NCBI GenBank assembly: GCA_963762865.1
Contig: CAVXNC010000017.1
Coordinates: forward strand, 62,001 to 126,000
Direction of reading: 5' to 3'
Source: DATHAP01 sp963762865
GTDB lineage: Bacteria; Actinomycetota; Actinomycetes; JACCUZ01
DNA: 64,000 nt
Part shown: positions 7,690 to 15,927 of the stretch, piece by piece
How the letters are laid out: each line of letters starts with the position of its first letter
How positions within the stretch are numbered: the first letter of the stretch is position 1
Program-made: the position numbers and the translations under genes
Notes under the pieces: model-generated
What the model saw: only the letters and a program-made list of their open reading frames with translations
The model's database searches: none
What the model was told of the DNA's origin: nothing

Positions 7690-8610
7690 TCAGGGGAGCG
7701 GGTCGGCGGCGAGGTCGCGGCTGTGCCGCCGCATGCCCTTGTCGCGTCGGTAGCCGAGCTGCTCGTTGACGTGCCGGATGCCGGTGTTGGACGCCTCGTT
7801 GTCGGTGCCGATCTCCTCGACGCCGCGCTCCGCCAGCGCGTCGTGCAGGGCCGCCTTGGCGAACCGACCGAGAGCCCGGCCGCGGGCCTGTGGCAGCACG
7901 CCCGTGTAGTGGACGTTCCACCGTCGGCCCTCGGTGTGCTGCGCCATCGACATCGCGACCGGCTGCCCTTGCGGGTCGCGCACCAGGAGGAGCAGCGCTT
8001 CGGTGCCGAACACGCGCGCGCCGTCGAGCTGCTTCTGCCAGGTCAGCGCGCCGATGGCCTGCGCCTCGGGGGATGTGTCGCTCTCCTCGTATAGCCGGAT
8101 CACGCCGGGGTCGTCAGCCGTCGAGTAGGGGTCCACCAGCTCGACGGTCAGGTCCGAGCGATCTGTCGTGTCCGGCACGGCCGGCCGGGAGCGGAGGTCC
8201 AGCTGGCTGTGGATCGAGTGCTGGAACGGTCGGAAGTGCCTCGCCGCGAGCCACGCCATCACCACGTCGTCGTCACGGTCGTCGGTGAAGGCCAGCAGGC
8301 GACCGGTACCGCTGGGGACGTTCTCGGCCGTACGGTCGAAGAGCGCCGCCCCGACGCCCCGGCGGCGGGCCGAAGCAGTCACGCCGACGTTCAGCGCCAC
8401 CGTGTCGGCCTGCATCATCGGCGTCCTCGCGACGGCAGCGCGGCCGACGATGACGCCATCGACCTCGGCGACCAGCTCGGCGAGCGCCACCGACTGGACG
8501 AACCTGAAGGTGCGGGTCGCCACCTCGAGCGACTGGCGGCCGGTCTCCGCGAGGAGCGCGACGACCGCGTCCTCGTCGGCGCCGGTCTGCCTCCGCACCT
8601 GGACGTCCAT
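7690..8610 (-). CDS. tandem-GNAT acetyltransferase-like protein
   Basis: A 306-residue protein that looks like two GNAT domains in a row. The first (about residues 1-140) contains the acetyl-CoA-binding-type stretch LNVGVTASARRRGVGAALF. The second (about 160-300) has WNVHYTGVLPQARGRALGRF and ends NEASNTGIRHVNEQLGYR. The paired layout resembles mycothiol synthase-like and eis-like acetyltransferases, but I cannot name a substrate. ATG 8610 is preceded by GAGGAGGAGAGG. Confidence 0.75.
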   Translation of the reverse strand: MDVQVRRQTGADEDAVVALLAETGRQSLEVATRTFRFVQSVALAELVAEVDGVIVGRAAVARTPMMQADTVALNVGVTASARRRGVGAALFDRTAENVPSGTGRLLAFTDDRDDDVVMAWLAARHFRPFQHSIHSQLDLRSRPAVPDTTDRSDLTVELVDPYSTADDPGVIRLYEESDTSPEAQAIGALTWQKQLDGARVFGTEALLLLVRDPQGQPVAMSMAQHTEGRRWNVHYTGVLPQARGRALGRFAKAALHDALAERGVEEIGTDNEASNTGIRHVNEQLGYRRDKGMRRHSRDLAADPLP

Positions 8611-8699
8611 CGGCCCCTCTCCTCCTCGGCCCACCCGGGGATCGTCTCGCGGACAGTCCCCTGAGGCACGTCGGCATCGTGCGTGGCAGGGTCGTGGCC

Positions 8700-9356
8700 A
8701 TGGGTGACAACGGCGGCAACGACGCCTTCGCCGGCTTCTCCGACCGGGCACTCGAGCTCTACGCGGGGCTCGAGGCGGACAACTCCCGGCAGTACTGGAC
8801 CGACCACAAGGCCGAGTGGGAGGCCGAGGTCCGCGACCCGATGCGGGCACTCGTCGCGGCGCTCGAGGACGAGTTCGGGGCGGCCAAGCTCTTCCGGCCC
8901 AACCGGGACATCCGCTTCAGCAAGGACAAGACGCCGTACAAGACCCACCAGGGCGCGTTCGTCGCGCACGGGACGGTCGGCGTCGGTTGGTACCTCCAGA
9001 TCGACGCGGACGGGCTGCTCGCCGGCGGCGGCTGGCGGGCGCACGAGCCGGAGCACGTCAAGCGCTACCGGGCCGCCGTGGAGAGCGACTCGTCCGGGCC
9101 GGCGCTGGCGAAGGTGATGGGGGCGCTCGAGGCCGACGGCTTCTCCCTCGAGGGCGACCGGATGAAGACACGGCCGCGCGGGGTGCCCGAGGACCATCCC
9201 CGGCTGGAGCTGCTGCGCTGCCGGTCGCTGATGGTCTTCCGCCGCTACGGCGCGCCGGACTGGCTGGCGACGCCGCGCACCCTCGACGAGGTCCGGGCCG
9301 CCTGGCGGGAGGTCCGCCCGGTGGCCGAGTGGGTGCACCGGCACGTCACTGGTTGA
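8700..9356 (+). CDS. DUF2461 / TIGR02453 family protein
   Basis: A 218-residue protein matching DUF2461: AFAGFSDRALELYAGLEADN, RPNRDIRFSKDKTPYKTHQG and VGWYLQIDADGLLAGGGWR are the family landmarks. Function is unknown for the whole family. The ATG at 8700 begins MGDNGGNDAF; an upstream GTG at 8679 would add seven residues. The gene diverges from the GNAT gene at 8610, leaving an 89-base shared promoter region in which I see no distinct boxes. Confidence 0.8.
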   Translation: MGDNGGNDAFAGFSDRALELYAGLEADNSRQYWTDHKAEWEAEVRDPMRALVAALEDEFGAAKLFRPNRDIRFSKDKTPYKTHQGAFVAHGTVGVGWYLQIDADGLLAGGGWRAHEPEHVKRYRAAVESDSSGPALAKVMGALEADGFSLEGDRMKTRPRGVPEDHPRLELLRCRSLMVFRRYGAPDWLATPRTLDEVRAAWREVRPVAEWVHRHVTG

Positions 9357-9408
9357 GCGGGCAATCACTGTGGCGGCACTGTCGGGAGCCAGGCCTAGGG
9401 TGTCCGGC

Positions 9409-10401
9409 GTGAGCACCGCGAACCCAGGATTGAACCCCGGTCCGGAGCTGGACGCCACGCTGGAGACCCACCGGGTCGAGCTGACCGGCTACTGCTACCG
9501 GATGCTCGGCTCGGCGTTCGAGGCCGAGGACGCCGTCCAGGACACCCTGGTGCGCGCCTGGAAGGCCGCCGAGAAGTTCGAGGGCCGGTCATCGCTGCGC
9601 TCGTGGCTCTACAAGATCGCCACCAACGTGTGCTTCGACATGCTCGACGGGCGGCAGCGCCGCGCGCTGCCGATGGACATGGGCCCGGCGCGTCCGGCTG
9701 CGGACGGTCTGTCGGCCCCGCTGCCCGAGGTCGCCTGGCTGCAGCCGGTGCCCGACGTGCGGGTGGTGCCGTCGGAGGCAGACCCTGCCGACATCGCCGA
9801 GCTGCGCGACTCGGTGCGGCTGGCTTTCATCACCACGCTGCAGCTGCTGCCGGCCAACCAGCGCGCCGTCCTGATCCTGCGCGAGGTGCTCGCCTGGCCG
9901 GCGGCCGAGGTCGCGGAGCTGCTCGGCACCAGCGTCCCCTCGGTCAACTCCGCACTGCAGCGGGCGCGGGCCACGCTCGCGCAGCACGGCGATCCGCAGG
10001 CCGAGCAGCGACCGCTCGACGAAGACCAGCGCGAGCTGCTCGCGCGCTACGTCGAGGCCTTCGAGAGCTACGACATGGACAAGCTCACCGCGCTGCTCGC
10101 GAAGGACGCATCGTGGTCCATGCCGCCCTTCGAGCTGTGGCTGCAGACGCACGACGACATCCGCGCGTGGTGCCTCGGGCCGGGCATCGCGTGCGACGGC
10201 TCAAAGCTGGTGCCGGTCGCTGCCAACGGCTCCCCGGCCTTCGCGCAGTACAAGCCGGACCCCGACGGTGGCTTCGCGGCGTGGTCGCTGCAGGTGCTCG
10301 ACGTCGACCCCGACGGGCAGCAGCTGCGCGGCGTCATCTTCTTCCTCGACGTGGCGTCCTACTACCCGATGTTCGGCCTGCCCCTGCACATCGACGGCTG
10401 A
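9409..10401 (+). CDS. second SigG-like ECF sigma factor with SnoaL-like tail
   Basis: A 330-residue paralogue of the sigma factor at 2141. Region 2: LTGYCYRMLGSAFEAEDAVQ and FEGRSSLRSWLYKIATNVCF. Region 4: LLPANQRAVLILREVLAWPA and LGTSVPSVNSALQRARATL. A SnoaL-like C-terminal domain starts near residue 210 (LLARYVEAFESYDMDKLTAL, SMPPFELWLQTHDDI). There is no GATGAGTTCCG-type box upstream, so it may be controlled differently from its paralogue. The efflux gene that carries that box is next downstream. GTG 9409 was chosen; GTG 9400 is also in frame. The stop codon lies inside a short tandem duplication. Confidence 0.88.
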   Translation: MSTANPGLNPGPELDATLETHRVELTGYCYRMLGSAFEAEDAVQDTLVRAWKAAEKFEGRSSLRSWLYKIATNVCFDMLDGRQRRALPMDMGPARPAADGLSAPLPEVAWLQPVPDVRVVPSEADPADIAELRDSVRLAFITTLQLLPANQRAVLILREVLAWPAAEVAELLGTSVPSVNSALQRARATLAQHGDPQAEQRPLDEDQRELLARYVEAFESYDMDKLTALLAKDASWSMPPFELWLQTHDDIRAWCLGPGIACDGSKLVPVAANGSPAFAQYKPDPDGGFAAWSLQVLDVDPDGQQLRGVIFFLDVASYYPMFGLPLHIDG

Positions 10402-10430
10402 GCCGTACCGCACATCGACGGCTGAGCCGT
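10386..10430 (+). repeat. 21-bp tandem duplication across the sigma stop codon
   Basis: The 21 bases 10386-10406 recur unchanged at 10410-10430, with three bases (ACC) between them. The first copy encodes HIDG and the TGA stop; the second repeats the same codons and stop just downstream. This looks like a recent slippage duplication. Confidence 0.9.
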
Positions 10431-10436
10431 CCGCAG

Positions 10437-10457
10437 CCCGACGGCGCAACCGTCGGG
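10437..10457 (+). terminator. hairpin after the second SigG-like gene
   Basis: CCCGACGG (10437-10444), five-base loop, CCGTCGGG (10450-10457): a perfect 8-bp stem about 35 bases after the sigma stop. There is no T-run, which is common for terminators in high-GC actinobacteria. Confidence 0.55.
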
Positions 10458-10505
10458 TGCTGAAAGTCGCGTGCCCGGCCACGGTCGCCGGACGTACTCT
10501 CCCCG

Positions 10506-10535
10506 ACCGATGAGTTCCGCAGGCCCGCAGCGTCT
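10506..10535 (+). promoter_or_regulatory. candidate promoter of the efflux gene, matching 2078-2107
   Basis: ACCGATGAGTTCCG (10506-10519), ten bases, GCGTCT (10530-10535), 54 bases before ATG 10590. It has the same boxes and spacing as the site before the SigG-like gene at 2141. This predicts co-regulation of the pump with a SigG-like sigma factor. Confidence 0.6.
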
Positions 10536-10589
10536 CTTCTCCTGTACGCGCTCACCGCCTGACGCACTCACAACGACCCGGAGACCACC

Positions 10590-12092
10590 ATGACCGAGCT
10601 CGACCACCGCGGCCGCTGGCTGGCCCTCTTCGTCCTCTGCAGCGGCTCGCTGATGATCGTCCTCGACTCGACGATCGTGAACGTGGCGCTGCCCTCGATC
10701 CGCGAGGACCTCGGCTTCTCCGAGTCATCGCTGGCCTGGGTCGTCAACGCCTACCTGCTCACCTTCGGCGGCTTCCTGCTGCTGGGCGGCCGGCTGGGTG
10801 ACCTCTTCGGGCACCGCCGGCTCTTCATCGCCGGACTGAGCCTCTTCACCGTCGCATCGCTGGCCTGCGGGCTGGCCGGCTCGCAGGCCTTCCTGATCGC
10901 CGCCCGCGCCGTGCAGGGACTCGGCGGCGCCGTCGTGTCGGTCGTCGCCTTCTCGCTGGTCATGACGCTCTTCACCGAGCCGGCCGAGCGCACCAAGGCG
11001 ATGGGCGTCATCGGCTTCGTGGCCGCGGGCGGCGGCAGCGTGGGCGTCCTCGCGGGTGGCGTGCTCACCGACCTGCTCAACTGGCACTGGATCTTCCTGG
11101 TCAACATCCCGGTCGGCGCCGCTGTCATCGCCGCGTCGCTCGTGCTGCTCCCCGGTGGTCCGGGGCTCGGTGCGGCCAAGGTCGACGTGACGGGTGCCGT
11201 CACCGTGACTGCCGCGCTCATGATCGCGGTCTACGCCATCGTCAACGGCAACACCGTCGGTTGGGGATCCGGCCAGACGCTCGGCATGCTCGCCGCGAGC
11301 CTGGTCCTCCTCGCCGCCTTCGTGGTCGTCGAGGCCCGCTCGGAAGCCCCGCTCGTCCCGCTGTCACTCTTCAAGCGCCGCAGCCTCGCCGTCGCCAACG
11401 TCGTCGGTGTCCTGTGGGCCGCCGCGATGTTCGCCTGGTTCTTCCTGTCGGCGCTCTACCTGCAGCTGGTGCTGGGCTACAGCCCGCTGGAGGTCGGGCT
11501 CGCGTTCCTGCCGTCCAACCTGATCATGATGGCGTTCTCGCTGGGCCTCTCCGCGAAGATGGTGATGCGGTTCGGGACGCGCGTCCCGCTCGCCCTCGGG
11601 CTCGCGATCTCCTCCGTCGGGCTGGTGCTCTTCAGCCGCGCACCGGTCGACGGCACCTTCGTCGCCGACGTGCTGCCCGCGATGCTGCTGCTGGGCGTCG
11701 GCGCCGGCATGGCCTTCAACCCGGTCCTGCTGTCGGCGATGAGCGAGGTCGAGCCGCAGGACGCCGGGCTTGCCTCCGGTGTCGTCAACACCTCCTTCAT
11801 GATGGGCGGCGCGCTGGGTCTGGCCGTCCTGGCCAGCCTCGCGGCGTGGCGCACCGGTGACCTGCTGGCCAGTGGGTCCTCCCAGGTCGAGGCCCTCAAC
11901 GGTGGCTACCAGGTGGCCTTCCTCGCCGGTGCAGGCGCAGCGCTGGCGGCCGGGCTGATCGGCGGGCTCTTCCTCCGTTCCGTCGCGATGCCGTCGGGCG
12001 ACCCGCACGGTGCCGCCGGCGCGGATGGGCACGATCTGCCGGGGCAGCGCGACGAGCTGGACGAGCTCGACGAGGACTACGTCACTGTCTGA
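10590..12092 (+). CDS. MFS drug-efflux transporter (DHA2 / EmrB-QacA type)
   Basis: A 500-residue transporter with about 14 hydrophobic segments. DHA2 landmarks are LDSTIVNVALPSI in the first helix, WVVNAYLLTFGGFLLLGGRL, GDLFGHRRLF (motif A) and AGGVLTDLLNWHWIFLVNIP (motif C region). Such pumps export drugs or toxic metabolites using the proton gradient. The C-terminus is acidic (ELDELDEDYVTV). The start has GGAGACC upstream. The promoter shares its boxes with the SigG-like gene at 2141, so expression under the same stress is likely. Confidence 0.92.
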   Translation: MTELDHRGRWLALFVLCSGSLMIVLDSTIVNVALPSIREDLGFSESSLAWVVNAYLLTFGGFLLLGGRLGDLFGHRRLFIAGLSLFTVASLACGLAGSQAFLIAARAVQGLGGAVVSVVAFSLVMTLFTEPAERTKAMGVIGFVAAGGGSVGVLAGGVLTDLLNWHWIFLVNIPVGAAVIAASLVLLPGGPGLGAAKVDVTGAVTVTAALMIAVYAIVNGNTVGWGSGQTLGMLAASLVLLAAFVVVEARSEAPLVPLSLFKRRSLAVANVVGVLWAAAMFAWFFLSALYLQLVLGYSPLEVGLAFLPSNLIMMAFSLGLSAKMVMRFGTRVPLALGLAISSVGLVLFSRAPVDGTFVADVLPAMLLLGVGAGMAFNPVLLSAMSEVEPQDAGLASGVVNTSFMMGGALGLAVLASLAAWRTGDLLASGSSQVEALNGGYQVAFLAGAGAALAAGLIGGLFLRSVAMPSGDPHGAAGADGHDLPGQRDELDELDEDYVTV

Positions 12093-12105
12093 CCCGAACG
12101 ACACC

Positions 12106-12178
12106 CACCCCCTCGACTGTGCGTCGACGCACCACGCCACCGGCGTGTCCGGTGCGGGAGCGCACAGTCGAGGGGGTG
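12106..12178. terminator. 18-bp-stem hairpin after the efflux gene
   Basis: CACCCCCTCGACTGTGCG (12106-12123) is the exact reverse complement of 12161-12178. The loop holds further inverted pairs (CGCACC/GGTGCG and ACGCC/GGCGT), so the whole 73-base segment can fold into one long rod. It lies 13 bases after the efflux stop and just before the small gene at 12199. Confidence 0.7.
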
Positions 12179-12198
12179 CGTCGACCTACGGTGTCGGG

Positions 12199-12393
12199 AT
12201 GAGCGAGACCGAGTGCCGGGTCCCCACGGCGGCGGGCGGGCTCGAGCCCTGCCCCCGCTGCGGAGCCGAGCAGGTGTGGGTCGCCTCGCACTCGCAGTGC
12301 GTGCGCTGCCGGTGGATCACGCCGTGCTGCGAGGGGGCCGCACTGCCGTTGCGCGAGCCGGCCGGGGTGACAACGCCTGCGGCCGGGCGGTGA
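12199..12393 (+). CDS. 64-residue zinc-ribbon-like protein
   Basis: A small protein with Cys pairs LEPCPRCGAEQVW and QCVRCRWITPCCEG, a pattern that suits a zinc ribbon. No function can be assigned. ATG 12199 was chosen because the longer frame overlaps the hairpin and the efflux gene. The VOC gene begins seven bases after its stop, so the two are probably one transcript. Confidence 0.65.
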   Translation: MSETECRVPTAAGGLEPCPRCGAEQVWVASHSQCVRCRWITPCCEGAALPLREPAGVTTPAAGR

Positions 12394-12400
12394 GGCGCGG

Positions 12401-12748
12401 ATGGAGATCCTGGGCCTGGTCTTCGCCGGCTCGGCCACCCCGCACCGGGCCGCCATGGTCCGGCTGGCCACCGAGGTCCTCGGCCTGACCCGGGTCGACG
12501 ACCCGAGCAGCGACTCCTATCTCTTCGACCTCCCCGACGGGACCCGCTTCGCGGTGGCCGACGAGCGCGAGCCCGGCGCCGGGACGTCGCGCACGATCGG
12601 CTTCCGGGTCGCGGACCTCGACGACGCGGTCGCCGAGCTGCGGGCCGCCGGCGTCGAGGTCGACGACCCGGACCAGACCGAGCGGCAGCGCTACGCTCAC
12701 TTCGTAGCGCCGGACGGGGAGCTCTACGAGCTGGTCCAGGAGAGGTAG
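12401..12748 (+). CDS. VOC (glyoxalase-like) family protein
   Basis: A 115-residue single VOC module: MEILGLVFAGSATPH at the start, VLGLTRVDDPSSDSYLFDLP, FRVADLDDAVAELRAAGVEV and the closing FVAPDGELYELVQ with the usual Glu. VOC proteins are metal-dependent enzymes or binding proteins with very varied substrates; nothing here says which. It sits between the zinc-ribbon gene and the DUF5701 gene with gaps of only a few bases. Confidence 0.8.
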   Translation: MEILGLVFAGSATPHRAAMVRLATEVLGLTRVDDPSSDSYLFDLPDGTRFAVADEREPGAGTSRTIGFRVADLDDAVAELRAAGVEVDDPDQTERQRYAHFVAPDGELYELVQER

Positions 12749-12751
12749 CGC

Positions 12752-13486
12752 GTGTCAGCAGCCGCTGTGGTTGAGGTCTTCGACGCGGCAGGGGAGTACG
12801 ACCGGCAGGTGGCCCGGCTCGTCGACCTTGGCTACCCGGCGCTGACCGGCCGGTCGACCGCGGACTTCGAAGCGATGCTCGCGCCGCTGCGCGAGACGGT
12901 GCTCGGCTGGGCGCAGGCGATGACTGCACCCACCGCGGAGAGTGTGCCCTTCGTGGTCGTGGTGCCCGCCGGGTTGGTGCCGGCGGCGTCGTCGATGCCG
13001 CTGACCAGCCTGCGCGGCAAGCCCGGCTTCGTCTCAGCCGACACCAGCGACATCGACCGCTTCCTGCCGATCGCCGAGGTGGACGTGCCGGCGGCGGACG
13101 CCTACCTGCTGCTCGGAGTCGAGCGCGGGTCCGAGCTGCGCGACGTGCGGCCCAACGACGCGCTGGTGGCCATCACCGTCCGAGGCCGGACCCCGCTGAC
13201 CTACGACGAGGGCATCGCGCTGGTCACGCTCCGCCCCGAGATGCTGGAGAAGAACCACTGCTTCTCGCTCGTCGCGTCGCGCTGCGGCGACAAAAGGGTC
13301 CCCGCGCTCTGGATCAGCGGCGGGGCACCGAAGCTCGGTTGGTGCTGGGCGGGCAACCCGCACACCTGGCTCGGCTCCGCTTCCTGCGCCGGGCGCAGCG
13401 GTCCGGACTCGCCGCGGCCAGCGGCCGACGCTCGGACCCGTCAGCCGGTGCGGCGTACGGCCGTCGCCTCGACCTCCACGAGCTGA
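12752..13486 (+). CDS. DUF5701 family protein
   Basis: A 244-residue protein resembling DUF5701: VPFVVVVPAGLVPAASSMPL, RGRTPLTYDEGIALVTLRPE and VPALWISGGAPKLGWCWAGN. Function unknown. GTG 12752 follows GAGAGG and starts three bases after the VOC stop. The family core appears to end near GSASCAGRS; the last 25 or so residues are Pro/Arg-rich and overlap the convergent RidA gene by 46 bases. The ancestral stop may therefore have been lost. Confidence 0.7.
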   Translation: MSAAAVVEVFDAAGEYDRQVARLVDLGYPALTGRSTADFEAMLAPLRETVLGWAQAMTAPTAESVPFVVVVPAGLVPAASSMPLTSLRGKPGFVSADTSDIDRFLPIAEVDVPAADAYLLLGVERGSELRDVRPNDALVAITVRGRTPLTYDEGIALVTLRPEMLEKNHCFSLVASRCGDKRVPALWISGGAPKLGWCWAGNPHTWLGSASCAGRSGPDSPRPAADARTRQPVRRTAVASTSTS

Positions 13487-13875
13487 CCGGTCCAGCCGAG
13501 CGTCGCCACGCCGAGCAGCGTGCTCGGCGGGTCCCACTCGCCGAACGCGGCGCGCACGACCTCCCAGGCCGCGACGAGGTCGGGCTGGTCGCCGCTCGCG
13601 ACGTAGACCGTGGTCCGCACCACGTCGGCCAGGGAGCAGCCGGCCTCGGTCAGGACCGTGGTCAGGTTGGCCATCACCCGACGGGCCTGGGCCGGGATGT
13701 CGCCGGGTTCGACCACGACCCCGTGCTCGTCGATCGGGCAGGCGCCCGCGGTGAGCACCAGCGACCCGGTGGGCACGACGGTGGCGTAGGCGTAGGGGAC
13801 GTCGGCATGCATGGCGGCGGGTCGCACCGTCTCGATGCTCACAGGGCTTTCGGGGTCCACGGGGCTCTCGGTCAC
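13441..13875 (-). CDS. RidA (YjgF/UK114) family protein
   Basis: A 144-residue protein with RidA features: YAYATVVPTGSLVLTAGACP, DIPAQARRVMANLTTVLTEA and ADVVRTTVYVASGDQ. RidA enzymes hydrolyse reactive enamine/imine intermediates. The usual catalytic Arg (in IRT/VRTTVY) is present. GTG 13875 lies 17 bases after the stop of the nitronate monooxygenase-like gene; GTG 13842 is an alternative. The two genes probably form an operon. Confidence 0.8.
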   Translation of the reverse strand: MTESPVDPESPVSIETVRPAAMHADVPYAYATVVPTGSLVLTAGACPIDEHGVVVEPGDIPAQARRVMANLTTVLTEAGCSLADVVRTTVYVASGDQPDLVAAWEVVRAAFGEWDPPSTLLGVATLGWTGQLVEVEATAVRRTG

Positions 13876-13892
13876 GGGCGGCAGCCTGCCCG

Positions 13893-14963
13893 TCAGGTGG
13901 CCAGTCGCGCGAGGGAGTTCTCGGTCTCGGTGACGAGTGCGGCCACGAGCTCGCCGGCACTGATGTCGCGTGTCAGCCCCACGCCCTGGCCCGCCCACAG
14001 CGACTGCGCCTCGGCGGTCCCGGCCGCAGCGGCGGCGGTGCGCAGCGGCCGGCTCAGGTAGTTCATGACCGGGAAGTCCGGCACCACGACCGGGTCGCCG
14101 TCGTCGAAGGCCCGGACGTAGGCGTTGGGGAGGCCGCGCGCGGTCCGACCGGAGAAGGCGCTGGTGGTCACCGTGCTCGTCTCGTCAGCGCCGGCAAGCG
14201 CCTGCCGGTACGCCGCCCCGGTGCCCGCCTCGGCGGTGCGCAGGAACGCGGTCCCGAGAGCGGCTGCCTGGGCGCCCAGGGCCAGGGCTGCAGCGACACC
14301 GCGACCGTCGGCGATGCCACCAGCTGCCATCACCGGCAGGTCGACCGCGTCCACCACCGCCGGCACCAGCGCGACGAGTCCGGGCACGTCACCGGCCCCG
14401 CTGCCGAGACCGCCGCGGTGCCCGCCGGCCTCGGCGCCCTGCGCGACCACCACGTCGACACCGATCTCGGCGAGCCGCCGGGCGTCGTCGGCCGACTGGG
14501 CGGTGCCCCCGACCAGCCGGCCGGCGCCGTGCAGCCGCGCCACCAGGTCGCTGCTCGGGGCGCCGAAGGCGAAGGTCACCAGCCGCACATCGGTGTCGAG
14601 CAGCACGTCGAGCTGCTCAGTCGTGTCCGGCAGACCGCGCGGCTCCTCGGGGAGCTCAGCGGCCAGGCCGAGCTCGGCCGCGACGGCAGCGAGCCGCTCG
14701 CGTGCGGCGGCCGCCTCGTGTCGCCGTGGCGGGGGAGCCAGGAAGAGGTTGACCCCGAAGGGGCGTGCGGTGAGCTCGCGGGTGCGACGTACCGCCTGCT
14801 CGAGATCTGCGGGGTCCAGGTAACCCGCCCCGATGATCCCGAAGGCTCCCGCCTCGCACACCTCGGCGGTCAGCTCCGGTGTCCCCGGCCCGCCGCCCAG
14901 CGGTGCCTGCACGATCGGCAGGTCGATCCCGAGCAGCCGGGTCAGGTCGTTGGTGCGCCACAT
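13893..14963 (-). CDS. nitronate monooxygenase-like flavin oxidoreductase
   Basis: A 356-residue FMN-dependent TIM-barrel protein of the 2-nitropropane dioxygenase family. Landmarks are LLGIDLPIVQAPLGGG at the N-terminus, AQGAEAGGHRGG (family signature with a catalytic-type His) and VMAAGGIADGRGVAAALALG (phosphate-binding region). The usual reaction is oxidation of alkyl nitronates such as propionate 3-nitronate; related members reduce enoyl groups. ATG 14963 has AGGATGG upstream; the ATG at 14978 would add five residues. Confidence 0.85.
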   Translation of the reverse strand: MWRTNDLTRLLGIDLPIVQAPLGGGPGTPELTAEVCEAGAFGIIGAGYLDPADLEQAVRRTRELTARPFGVNLFLAPPPRRHEAAAARERLAAVAAELGLAAELPEEPRGLPDTTEQLDVLLDTDVRLVTFAFGAPSSDLVARLHGAGRLVGGTAQSADDARRLAEIGVDVVVAQGAEAGGHRGGLGSGAGDVPGLVALVPAVVDAVDLPVMAAGGIADGRGVAAALALGAQAAALGTAFLRTAEAGTGAAYRQALAGADETSTVTTSAFSGRTARGLPNAYVRAFDDGDPVVVPDFPVMNYLSRPLRTAAAAAGTAEAQSLWAGQGVGLTRDISAGELVAALVTETENSLARLAT

Positions 14964-15005
14964 GCCGCCATCCTGCATCCGGGCTTCCGGCGGTCGAACC
15001 GGTGG

Positions 15006-15854
15006 TCAGCGTCGCGGCGCCGGCTGCTGCTCTTCGGGGATCCGCAGGCCGGCCAGCTGGTGGCCGGTGGCGACCAGCCGTCCGGTCGAGTCCCAGACGT
15101 CGCACTCCTCGTCGACGCGGCCGCCCGACACATGGCGCACCCGCTGCCGCACGGCGAGCGGGCCCGGCGCGGGCGCTGCGCGTACGTGGCAGGTCAGCTC
15201 GAGAGTCGGCACCCAGCCGGTGCTGCCGAGGTCGAAGGTCGCCGGCGGGAGCGCATCGACCAGCATCAGCAGGGCCAGCGGGTCCGGCTCCCGACCGTCG
15301 TCGAAGGTCACCCAGCCGCGCAGCTCCCCGTGTCCGCTCGGCCGCCCGACTGCCCAGCCCATGACTGCCGGGTCCATGTTCTCGGCGAGGACGCCCATCA
15401 ACGGCACCTCGAAGCCCGGGCCCTGCACCGGCAGCCGCGGGCATGCCTCGAGTGGTGGCAGCTCGACCGCCGGCACGCCGTCCCACCAGACGTCGCCGTC
15501 GAGCGCTCCCACACTGACCAGCGCCTCGACGCAGGTCTCGCCGCCGGACACCAGGGCTGTGCGGACCTGCGCGACCGTCCGCCCGGACCGCAGCACCGTC
15601 GCCGTCACCTGGGCCGGTCCTGGTGACGGCGCGCGCAGGAAGTGCGCGCTCGCCGCCATCGGGTGCGGGTGGCCGGGGTTGCCCGCCGCAGCGACGGCGG
15701 CCCTGCCGAGCACTGCGAGCAGGTAGCCGCCGTTGAGCTTCCCCCCGATGCTCCACTGCGGGTCGAGGTCGACCTCGAAGGAGATGTCGTACGTCGCGCC
15801 GGCTGGTGCCGACGCGGCCGGACGCAGTGCCGTGGCGTGCTCGAAGCCGGCCAT
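15006..15854 (-). CDS. TesB-like acyl-CoA thioesterase
   Basis: A 282-residue double-hotdog protein. WSIGGKLNGGYLLAVLGRAA and HPHPMAASAHFLRAPSPGPA form the first half, and LDLLALLMLVDALPP-like sequence (DPLALLMLVDALPPATFDLG) with WVPTLELTCHVRAAPAPG the second. Family members hydrolyse acyl-CoA thioesters; the chain-length preference is unknown. ATG 15854 follows GGAGAGG. It is in line with the oxidoreductase gene downstream, 42 bases away, and divergent from the nucleoside hydrolase. Confidence 0.75.
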   Translation of the reverse strand: MAGFEHATALRPAASAPAGATYDISFEVDLDPQWSIGGKLNGGYLLAVLGRAAVAAAGNPGHPHPMAASAHFLRAPSPGPAQVTATVLRSGRTVAQVRTALVSGGETCVEALVSVGALDGDVWWDGVPAVELPPLEACPRLPVQGPGFEVPLMGVLAENMDPAVMGWAVGRPSGHGELRGWVTFDDGREPDPLALLMLVDALPPATFDLGSTGWVPTLELTCHVRAAPAPGPLAVRQRVRHVSGGRVDEECDVWDSTGRLVATGHQLAGLRIPEEQQPAPRR

Positions 15855-15927
15855 CGCCTCTCCTCCAGGTGCCGCGCGGAGCCTACGGTGACGGGCACGA
15901 CCGACCGGCGGGAGGTGACGGCGGAGC

